From contig RPFO01000178.1 of the NCBI GenBank assembly GCA_009746045.1, forward strand, positions 530,369 through 576,346: 45,978 nucleotides of DNA, given 5' to 3'. The notes beneath the pieces are model-generated. The model worked only from the letters and a program-made list of their open reading frames with translations. It did not search any database and was not told the DNA's origin. The DNA comes from Mesostigma viride. Its lineage: Eukaryota; Streptophyta; Mesostigmatophyceae; Mesostigmatales; Mesostigmataceae. This document shows positions 27,664-35,560 of the stretch, one piece after another; position 1 is the stretch's first letter, and the number at the start of each line of letters is the position of its first letter. Position numbers and translations under genes: made by a program.

Positions 27664-30203
27664 AGAAGGCAGACAGGGTGTTTTCCAGATTGAGGCGTAA
27701 GGACAAGGGTTGGAAAATGCTGAGGCCCCAGGTGGGACTGAGGGTCAGGATGTGGAAGGAACCGTCATTACCAGGCAAGCGTGGCAAGTGGCAAGATGGG
27801 CAGGTAACCCATGTTGAGGAAGCTAACCATTCTTGTCTGGTGGCTTTGGAGAGTAATCCCAAGCACGTGTACAGGCTATCCTGGGCTCACGTCAAGGAGA
27901 GAAGGCCAACTGCAATCTGGCCTGAAGACGGCCCTGATCCTCCCTTGGAGGGAGATGAGCAGGATGAGAGCCAGGCAGCAGATGCTAACCCGCCATGCTT
28001 GGATTATGGTCTGTCCTGGATGGATGAGGGTGAGCAGGAGTCTGCTGAGACGTCTGTCACAAGGCCAGAGGTGGCCAGGGCTGCACCACAGTCCAGGGGG
28101 CTGCTTATGGCGGACATCATTCGAGCTCTGCAGAACAGCAAGCGTGATCCCAAGGTATCTAAGCTCACGGGATGGGGGTCATGTGGGGCACCAGCACTAG
28201 AAGTGGATACCAACTCACAGGTGTCCATTCTAAGGGTAGAGGATGCTGCAGGCTTGCAGTGGTCATCCCCTAGCTGCCTAGCTGTGTCTGATTTCTCTGG
28301 GAATGTGTCCATGAAGATCTTGGGAGAAGTGAGTGTGCCTATCCTGGGGGTGCCCACCACGTTCAGTGTGGTTGAAGGGTATCAGGGGCCTGCCATTCTA
28401 GGTCAGAACTTCTTGTGCTTACCAGGGGTGAGGATATCCTCTGAGGAGCTAGCATTAGAAGGGCAGGGCCGCCTTCCCTTGCAGAGATATCGCTACTCCC
28501 AGGGTCTTAGTGTGGCTGTAAGGGCTGTGAGGGGTCTAGAGGCAGAGGGTCCTGATACAAAGGAGCCCATTGCTGGGGACCTGCTGATCCTCCCTACTAC
28601 GTTTGACCCACGTGAGTTGGGTGTGCAGAGGTACCAGATCCCAGGAACGAGTCCTGTACCTTGGCGCAAGCTAGTGGAGATGATGCAAAGCCCCAAGATG
28701 GCTAAGGCATGGACTCTTGGCTTTGTTGCTTCTGGGCATGAGTGGATAGTTGCCAACTGTGCAGAACCTGTGGATGTCCTCCCTGAGGATCACCAGCTGC
28801 TCAGATTGATGTTTGTCCTCAAGCTCAAGGAGGTAGATGGCGTGCAGGTGCCACATGTTAGACCAGTTGTGACTGAGTACCATGGCACTGGACAGTTAGC
28901 AGATGAGGAGCTTTACACACCAGGGATGCTGCATGATACATGGAGGATTTTGTTGTGCATTTATTTGTCTTTTCTGCAGAAGGGGATACCCTATAGCTCT
29001 GTGTTGGTAGATTTCAAGAGGGCTTTTCTTAAGGGTGATCAGCAGGAAGCACAGGATACTTGGCGCACAATACCACCTTTCTTTGTTAAGGTGCCTGCAG
29101 TGTGGAGGGCAGAGCTGAAGACGAGGTATTTGAGGATTCTCAAAGGCGTTGAAGGCCTTAGATCGAGTCCCATCATCTGGAGGAAGAGCTTAGAGAAGTA
29201 CCTCAGGTCTGTCTGTGGTCTCTCAGTCTCTCCAGTGGATCCTTGTCTGTTTCAAGGTAGCTATGAGGGGCTGCCAGCGTTTGCCTCCCTGCATGGTGAT
29301 GATCTGCATCTCCTGGGCCATCCCACTTGGCAAGAGTTGACTCTGGCCAGGATCCAGAAACGGTTTGAACTGGGTAAGATCCAGTACATGGTTGAGAATG
29401 AGCCCATGGTGTTTTGTGGAATGCAGGCGACCTTGGTCCAAAAGCAGGGTACATGGTCCATCCAGCTGGAGGGTGGGAAGGATTATCCTCAGCAGATCAT
29501 AGATGCCTTGCAGGAGCCCATCACCCAGGCCAGATGTGCAACAATACGAGGTATGTTGGCATGGCTGGCCAGCATTTGTGCTCCTGACCTGTTGGTACTG
29601 AGTCGGTTGACCGATTCCCAACTGGTTGAGGTGGGTGCTGAGAGAGTGGTAGAGGCTGTTCGCATGTCTCCCCCTCTCATGCTGGGTCCTTTGGATTTGT
29701 ACAGGCCTTTTGACATGATGCTCTATGTGGACAGTTCTATGGATAGTAGGAAGGTCACAGAGGTCAGGGGCCGTGCAGCAGCATTAATATCCCTGGTGCA
29801 GGAACAGTCCTCTCTGGTCTGCTGGTACAGTCGGTTGCAGAACAGGGTAACTCCCAGCAGTGACATTGCTGAGTGCAGGGCAATCTGTGAAGGGCTTCAT
29901 ACTGCTCTTTACTTGAGGGAGCTATTTTACCAGCTATGTCAAGTGGCTTCCTGTCGGTTGCAGATGCACACACTGGTAAGAACTGACAGCATGGGCATGG
30001 TGCAGTTTGTGCACAGGCAGCTGGCCAGGAGCAGGGACCTTGATTATTTGTTGCTCAAGGAAATGTCTTGCTTAGCTAACATTGAACATGTGGCTGGCGT
30101 GGACAACCCTGCAGATGCTCTCACCAAGCTGGAGGAGAAGGCTGAGCTGCAATACCCTTTGCTTCGTGGGCTCATGGCCTCCAAGGGGGGAGGGCCAGAG
30201 TAG
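27621..30203 (+). CDS. Inner element Pol: integrase C-terminus, protease-like, RT, RNase H
   Basis: 860 residues. The first 90 carry the end of an integrase: GLRVRMWKEPSLPGKRGKWQ then DGQVTHV, an SH3-like fold as in the outer element. A protease-like domain follows at about residues 195-285: ALEVDTNSQVSIL, VSDFSG, VSVPILG, VVEGYQG and AILGQNFL. The expected DTG reads DTN. The copia-type RT has DFKRAFLKGD, GVEGLRSSP, DPCLF, LHGDD (29292-29303) and FCGMQ. RNase H has YVDSSM, DIAECRA, RTDSMG and DNPADALTKL near 30106-30132. The polymerase parts look intact, so it could be active in trans with another copy's integrase. Confidence 0.9.
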   Translation: MEDWQSQDVVAACLKKADRVFSRLRRKDKGWKMLRPQVGLRVRMWKEPSLPGKRGKWQDGQVTHVEEANHSCLVALESNPKHVYRLSWAHVKERRPTAIWPEDGPDPPLEGDEQDESQAADANPPCLDYGLSWMDEGEQESAETSVTRPEVARAAPQSRGLLMADIIRALQNSKRDPKVSKLTGWGSCGAPALEVDTNSQVSILRVEDAAGLQWSSPSCLAVSDFSGNVSMKILGEVSVPILGVPTTFSVVEGYQGPAILGQNFLCLPGVRISSEELALEGQGRLPLQRYRYSQGLSVAVRAVRGLEAEGPDTKEPIAGDLLILPTTFDPRELGVQRYQIPGTSPVPWRKLVEMMQSPKMAKAWTLGFVASGHEWIVANCAEPVDVLPEDHQLLRLMFVLKLKEVDGVQVPHVRPVVTEYHGTGQLADEELYTPGMLHDTWRILLCIYLSFLQKGIPYSSVLVDFKRAFLKGDQQEAQDTWRTIPPFFVKVPAVWRAELKTRYLRILKGVEGLRSSPIIWRKSLEKYLRSVCGLSVSPVDPCLFQGSYEGLPAFASLHGDDLHLLGHPTWQELTLARIQKRFELGKIQYMVENEPMVFCGMQATLVQKQGTWSIQLEGGKDYPQQIIDALQEPITQARCATIRGMLAWLASICAPDLLVLSRLTDSQLVEVGAERVVEAVRMSPPLMLGPLDLYRPFDMMLYVDSSMDSRKVTEVRGRAAALISLVQEQSSLVCWYSRLQNRVTPSSDIAECRAICEGLHTALYLRELFYQLCQVASCRLQMHTLVRTDSMGMVQFVHRQLARSRDLDYLLLKEMSCLANIEHVAGVDNPADALTKLEEKAELQYPLLRGLMASKGGGPE

Positions 30204-31137
30204 ACCAAACAGCCTTGCTCTAGGTGGGAGGCATCCCAGTGGGCTGGGCAGCCACGTGGTGGCTGACAGCAGGTCCTTCAGAGTTCAGACACACTCTGCT
30301 GGACAGGGGTCAGGGTGGAGTCACTCCCCTGGCTGAGAATTTCGCCTGGCTCTGTCATGGAGCTGCAGAAGAGTCTTAAGGACTTTGTAATGGGCCTTGG
30401 GTCTTCATGGAATGGACCCTGCAAGGGCAGCCCAAGTGTTGGCTCTAACAGGTTGCTGTACATTTGTATATATTCTCTGTAACCAACCTGTTGCATGCTA
30501 ATAAAATCCCTGGTTGTGTGACCATGTTGGACGTGGTTGCCAGGGGCCTCACTATGGGTTATACTTCTTTATAATAAAACATAATCTTGTTCTTGTCATG
30601 TATTGTTGTTTGTGATGCTCAGTTCCAGGAGCTGATCCAAACCTGGAGGATATGGGGTGGGGTTCGATTCCCCAGCTGACCTCAGCCTGGCATGTATGAA
30701 TCCTGAGTGAGACTCAGTGAGGACATGGGCTCCCCATGTGTTGGCTAACATTAATCAGGGCTCTCTCAGTCTTTGGAAGGATTTAAAAGATAAAGGAGGC
30801 TCCGTGGCGGGCGCCATATGAACGGGCGCCTGTGATAACTGGATGACCAGGAACTCACAATAGTACGTTCATGGACTCCTCTATCCAAACTCCTCTGACT
30901 AAGTGCAGACCTAACTTTAATCTACACCAGGTTCCCAAAGAAAGGGTTGGGATGTCATGTGGGTCAGAGGGCAACCTTTGAACCAATGAGCAGGCCTAGC
31001 TAATATTTGGAGGCACCTCAGGTTCCAAAAGAAAAGGCAGGTCTGGTCTCTGGGAGGGATCAGATGTTCAAGGCTTGTGGGGACAGTGGCTGATAGGTTC
31101 TCAGGCTGGTCCAAGCTCCAAAACAAGAAAGGGTTGG
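30204..31137 (+). other. 3' untranslated region of the inner element
   Basis: About 930 bp between the Pol stop and the 3' LTR. An AATAAAA motif occurs near 30500. A purine-rich tract (AAAACAAGAAAGGG, about 31120-31133) lies next to TTGG|AGTTAG and is a candidate plus-strand primer site. No gene is evident. Its length is unusual compared with the outer element's 370 bp. Confidence 0.5.
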
Positions 31138-31791
31138 AGTTAGCATATTGGGGCACCAATGTGCTAGATGGATGCAGGTTGAGGAGACCTTTCCAACGCC
31201 GTGTCAACCGCCTAGAACAGACAAGGGACTAGAAAGTTATCAAGTCCCGAAGTACTGCCGACCGGTGGGCGAGGGCGGTGCACACTCAGGACATAGTGGA
31301 CAGGACACGTGGCAGGCCGTGCCTGCACAGGCTTAGCCTGGACTCTCACGTGACTGGGACACAGTGTACTGAGGGCTCAACGGTACTGTGGCTAGTAGAA
31401 GCCAGTAACCAGCCAGCAAGTCTGCAAGGATGTAAGTCCTTGCAGGACTGTGGCAGGTCCTGTGCTGTCCTAGACACAGGATAGCCAGAGATTCCTGTAT
31501 GCTGCCTGCAACGAGGATGCAAGGCAGCGATACGAGGCTCTGGCAATGTAGCGTTGCCCAGCGTTGCTCATGACCGAGGAACAAGGATGGAACGAGGTTG
31601 CATATAGCTCGAGGCTCAACGAGGCAACGAGCGTCTTCACACACGAACCTTGGTCGTCACGACGAGTGGCGAGCCTATCGAGGGTCGTAGGCCTGGTGTG
31701 AGGATAAAGGTTGCTAGCCAGCAGCCTTGGGTCATTCCAGCCGGCAAGGACCAGGAGCTCACAAGCTCTGCTGACGAGTTGCTGCGCAAAT
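31138..31791 (+). repeat. 3' LTR of the inner element (654 bp)
   Basis: Same length and apparently same sequence as the 5' LTR at 22173-22826. It is followed directly by the right GTTGG copy (31792-31796) and the outer element's Gag frame. Confidence 0.92.
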
Positions 31792-31796
31792 GTTGG

Positions 31797-32590
31797 GACC
31801 TGTTGTTATTGTTGCCCTGCTGGGACCTGTTGTTGTTGTTGTTGTTGTTGTTGTTGGGGTTGCCATGCAGGGGCACACGGTGCCACGTGTTGCCACGCCC
31901 CTGAGAGCCACTGCCCCCTTGGTGGGAGGACTTGTGGGTCTTGGGTGCCCCCCCCTGGCTGGCCTGCCCCTTGCGTTTGTGGCCTTGGACACCCTGGACC
32001 TTGGGGTCCTGGGCCTGGTTGTTGCCAGTACCCAGGGGGTCCACTGCCTCCTCGATATAGAGCATGGCAGCTCTGAAGTTGTCCCAGAGGGACTTGAGGC
32101 CTGTAAGCAGGGTAGCCAGGACAGAAGGTTGCAAATTAGCTTTTGTTAGCCAGGTGTGGATGAGATACCTTGGTTGGAGCTTGAGAAGCTCAAGGTCTTT
32201 CTCAATCATTACCCTGTATGTTTTTGCATCCCCAGAGAGGTTATTCTTGTTCACCTTATATGCAGCAAGCCAGTTGAAACGTTCTACTGCTTCCATGTGG
32301 TTATTGGTAAGCACTAGCTGTTTCAGATCAGTGATAAAGGTAGGCCACTGTTCAATGGCTGCTTCAGGTGTCAGGGTACGTTCCTGATAGGTTTGAATCA
32401 ATGCTCTGATTGCAGGAGATGATTGATGGAATGTGGAGGAGGCCCTGAGAGCCTTAAACTGATGTCTAAGGTTAAGACCTTCCATCCCATACTCCAAAGC
32501 AAAAACAAATTGCTTAGCTTGTTCAACAGTGTGACCCTCAGGCAAGCCAGCAATATTGATTTTGGATTCCTTTTTATGAGGGTTAAACAC
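31797..32590 (-). CDS. Outer element Gag, central part (interrupted by the inner element)
   Basis: The frame codes a helical Gag-like domain (FNPHKKESKINIAG, VEQAKQFVFALEYGMEGLNL, KALRASSTFHQSSPAIRALI, HMEAVERFNWLAAYKVNKNN) and then Gly/Asn/Gln-rich sequence into which the inner element landed. It is in phase with the knuckle/integrase frame at 22172 when the inner element and one GTTGG are removed (9,624 bp, divisible by 3). At the other end the frame shifts by one at 32570-32575 relative to the preceding part. As it stands, translation would run into the inner LTR and stop at 31637. Confidence 0.8.
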
Positions 32591-34306
32591 ACCTGTGAGA
32601 GGGGGTTGGCCCTCAAGAAGCCGTCGGTTGCTTGTTGCAGGCGGGTGGGGTCCAGGTTGATGGTCCCCCGCTCATACCGCGACATCAGGGCGCGCAGGCC
32701 CTCGACAGTTTGCAGCTGGTTAGCTGTTAACTGCTGATCTTGCAACGAGGCCAGCTGGGCCTGGAGAATGGCGAGCTGTTCCAGGACATCCCCGCTCCTT
32801 GGGGGGCCTCAGCAGGCCTGTTGGGTGCCTGTGGCACCTCTGCACCTCCCCCCAGGGCCTCCTGGGGTCCTGGCCACCCCCCTGGTTTGGGAGGGGGCCC
32901 CAACCCACAGGGCGAACCTGGGGTGGTGGGGGAGGGGGAGGGGGGGTCATGGTGGCCCTGGGGGAGCCCGGGGGTGTCCGGGTAACCCCACTGGGTCCAG
33001 CCCCATCGGTGGAGGGGCAGGCAGGGGTGTCTGCCTCTGCTCTCCTCCTGGCCTCCTCCCGCATGAGACGCTTCATCTCCTTGCGTACCTCATGCTCCCG
33101 GAGGGCTGCCTGAAAGGCAGCTTCATCCTCGGGTATGTCAGGGAGTGGGTCTCCCATGATCATAGCAGGCCGGACTGGACAGTCCGCCTCTTTGCCCTTC
33201 CTCGCACCCAGGGCCAGCAGTCCCTCTTTGTACTGCAGGGGTTGGGGAGGAGAGGGTTTCTTGCTGGTGGTTTCCAGCGGGGGGGCTTCTTCAGCTACCA
33301 CCCCATGTTTGGCCAAGATGGCCTCCGTGACCCTGGCTTGGGTGATGGAGGACATGGTTTTAAAGTGTGCTGACCGAGCAAGCTCGGCCAGGTCTTGACT
33401 GTCCGCATAGTCCATGGGATAGTCAGCATTTTTTAAGAGGTCACGTAACCGCTGGGTGGCCTCGCGGTACGCGTCCGCCATCGCCTGGTGGGTGGCCAGG
33501 CGACGGGCGGCTTCCTCTTCATATTCTTGCCGCTTAGCGGCGAGCCGAAAAGCCGCCTCTCGGCGGACCTCTCGGTCCCGCTGCCGCGCTCGGCGTTCTT
33601 CATTTGCCACCAGCGCGGCCTGCTCGACCGCCAGGAGCGCTGGGGTAAGATTGATCTCAGTCTCCCCATCGGGGAGACTGGCAGTGTCGGATACCTCATC
33701 GTCGGACATTGGTTGTCCGGCGATGGGTTCCACAGGTTTTCGCACCACCCGTGCGAGTTTAATACTCTCCATGTCCTTCTTCTTGCGAAGAAGGGACGCA
33801 GAGGGTCGCCCAAACGTTAGCTCAATGTGGTTATGTCCCTGGGCGAAAGGGACATTAAGGTTTGATGTGGCGGGACGAAAGGTAATCGTCCCGTCCGGTG
33901 CCACCGAGGCCGTCTGACGGGGCATACGCTCCCGAAGAGATGGCAACGTGGGGCCGGACTGTGGAGCCTCAGTGGGGTTTACCACCGAGGTCTCCGCAGC
34001 CATGGCCGCGCCAGCCGTGGTTGCGGCTGGGGCGGCCGCCGGAGTCGAGGGTAAGCCGGTCTCCCCGGGGGGAGCCGTCTCGGCCTCCGGCCTCGCAGGG
34101 GAGGGGGGTAGGTCGGTCGGCTTTGCAGCCGCCGTCCCCTCGTCCTGGCAACCATTGTGAGTCTTTTTGTTCTTTTTCTTTTTCTTGGAAATGGCCGCAT
34201 CGCCAGCCGGCTTCTTGTTGTTGTCTCTGGGCATCCGCCGATCCTGCCCATCATCATCCTCGTTGTAGGTAAGCTTCTTAGCGACATTCTTGTTCGTGAT
34301 AGCCAT
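32570..34306 (-). CDS. Outer element Gag N-terminal part (with frame breaks)
   Basis: The ATG at 34306 lies 18 nt after the 5' LTR. The protein starts MAITNKNVAKK, with a Lys-rich patch (SKKKKKNKKTH), an Ala/Pro-rich region and a long charged helix (REVRREAAFRLAAKRQEYEE). A Pro/Gly stretch follows with a run of eight Pro. The main frame stops at 32720, but the coherent coiled-coil continuation (LEQLAILQAQLASLQDQQ, then RALMSRYERGTINLD) is in another frame from about 32800 to 32575. It then shifts again to the central Gag frame. The breaks fall in or next to G/C-rich low-complexity sequence. Together with the central part this would be one Gag precursor. Confidence 0.65.
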
Positions 34307-34324
34307 GGTAGCAAATAAAATTCA
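34307..34324 (-). other. Leader / primer-binding region of the outer element (18 nt)
   Basis: The minus strand reads TGAATTTTATTTGCTACC between the LTR end and the ATG. It does not begin TGG, so it is not complementary to a normal CCA-ending tRNA 3' end. The inner element's region (22827-22849) also lacks TGG. Priming may use an internal tRNA piece or self-priming; not resolved. Confidence 0.4.
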
Positions 34325-34797
34325 AGTTAGAGTGCGGTGGGATATATTGCTTGAGAACACTGAAAGCTGTGAGCAATGAATTGCTTGGTTCATTAGAAAA
34401 TAGGTTTACCCTTTATCAACGTTCCTCTCACCGGCTGCGCCGCCAGTGACCGTTGGGTGCAGACCGTTGGCCCGAGGCCGCACGATGATAGGTAGCTGCC
34501 TAGTCACTGCATCGTGCGATCACAAATCAATGCACGCTGCAGTACGGTCCCTATCTAGGATACTCTAGTACCGTCCAATGACAGGACACTACGTATACTG
34601 GGTACTGACATCTGTCACGTACCTCAGTACCCAAAGTACCTATCTAGGGAAACGTATGCGACTCGACTAGCATCCCTATCTGCATAGCCCACGTGGTATT
34701 TATATTCACATACCAACGTGGGTTTACAAGGCTTATTCATACGTTGTATTCACAATGCCTTTGAGACTTAGTCTACAGCAAAGCATGGAGACTAACT
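34325..34797 (-). repeat. 5' LTR of the outer element (473 bp)
   Basis: Apparently identical to 17520-17992. Because the element reads on the minus strand this is the promoter copy. Its first six bases on that strand, AGTTAG, provide an in-frame AGT TAG that ends the interrupted viral gene immediately at the junction. Confidence 0.92.
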
Positions 34798-34802
34798 GGC
34801 GC
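34798..34802. repeat. Target-site duplication GGCGC (right copy)
   Basis: Second copy of the 5-bp duplication, inside the codons just before the gene is cut. Confidence 0.9.
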
Positions 34803-35520
34803 TGCTCTTGCGCGCGAACTGGGGGGGCAGGGGCGACTCGGATCGACTCCTCTTCGCCGCGTGGGAGCGCGAGGTCCCCGGCGCCGTCTCTCCGCTCGTC
34901 TTCCTCGCGCGCTTCCTGCCCTTCTTGCCCGTCCACACCTCCCTCTCGCCCTGTTCCGTGCCCGGCACATAGTCGCCGCCCTCGCCGCTGTCCTCGGGCG
35001 GGGGGCTCCCGCTCTGGGAACTCCACTCCTGCACGGCCCTCTGCATCCTCGCGATGTCCGACGGCGTGGGTTGGGGCGCGGGGCGCCTACTGCGGGGCTG
35101 GAGCGGGGGCGGGGGCGCCACGTCGGCCCTCAGGGTCTGCAACATCCCCTGGACCTCGGCGCGCAGGTTCTGGATGGTCAGCGCCCTCCTGTCCCTGTCC
35201 ACCCGCCCCGTCAGGGGGTTGAGGATGTATCGCAGCTGATCGTTGGCCCAGTCGCGGGCGGTGGACAGATGGGCGACGCCGTTGAGCGCGTACTCGTCGC
35301 GGTAGACGTTTCTGCCGTCGTCGTGGGTGATGGTGATCGCGGGCTCCCTCGCGAGGTTCACCGCCCACTCGCCGTCCGCGTCGGCTATCAGGGCGAGGCC
35401 TCTGAGCGTGGGGTGCCGCCTGCCCTGTGGCGGCAGGTGCGCCAGTTGCAGCAGGGCCAGGAGAGGGCCCAGCAGGTTGTGCAGGTCGTTTTCGGCGGTG
35501 ACTTGCGTGTTCCTGGGCAT
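34798..35520 (-). pseudogene. N-terminal half of the viral gene split by the outer element
   Basis: From the ATG at 35520 the frame runs 241 viral codons and then meets AGT TAG supplied by the LTR. The N-terminal 110 residues form a compact-looking domain (NDLHNLLGPLLALLQLAHLP, GLALIADADGEWAVNLA, ALNGVAHLSTARDWANDQLR). A Pro-rich linker, an acidic stretch and a Lys/Arg/Ser region follow (KKGRKRARKTSG, AKRSRSESP). The basic Ser/Arg character continues in the separated 3' part at 17248-17514. The intact gene would have been 329 codons. No recognised family. A truncated product could still be made from its own promoter, lacking the repeat tail. Confidence 0.8.
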
Positions 35521-35560
35521 GGCTGGCTATGTATATGGAGGAGGTTCGTTTATTATTTTA

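Larger units (their letters stand above)
22173..31791 (+). mobile_element. Inner LTR retrotransposon (9.6 kb) nested in the outer element's Gag
   Basis: Two 654-bp direct LTRs flank a plus-strand coding set: an N-terminal frame, Gag with a CCHC knuckle, remains of an integrase, a protease-like domain, RT and RNase H. A 5-bp GTTGG duplication flanks it. It starts AGTTAG like the outer element, but it ends GCAAAT. Its orientation is opposite to its host element. The integrase has lost the second zinc pair and the catalytic core, so it could move only with help from another copy. A palindrome-bounded block of about 1.74 kb separates Gag from the integrase remnant. The domain order matches the outer element, so the two are related but diverged. 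Confidence 0.93.
17520..34797 (-). mobile_element. Outer LTR retrotransposon (17.3 kb, carries a nested second element)
   Basis: Flanked by 473-bp direct LTRs and a 5-bp GGCGC duplication. In its own direction (minus) the order is: 5' LTR (34325-34797), 18-nt leader, Gag-like N-terminal frame, Gag with Asn/Gln-rich stretch and CCHC knuckle, integrase, protease-like domain, copia-type reverse transcriptase, RNase H, ~370-bp tail, 3' LTR. Without the inner element it would be about 7.65 kb. RT and RNase H are Ty1/copia-like, but the integrase lies before the protease-like domain, unlike copia (PR-INT-RT-RH) or gypsy (PR-RT-RH-INT). The LTRs look identical, so insertion is recent. GC content is lower than in the viral flanks. 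Confidence 0.93.

Noticed and set aside
32560-32580. Programmed frameshift site in the outer Gag (TGTTTAAC context)
   Set aside because: The sequence does not fit X XXY YYZ, and other breaks nearby point to indels.
32740-34272. Several plus-strand frames opposite the outer Gag
   Set aside because: Low-complexity Gly/Arg/Ser shadows of the minus-strand coding region.
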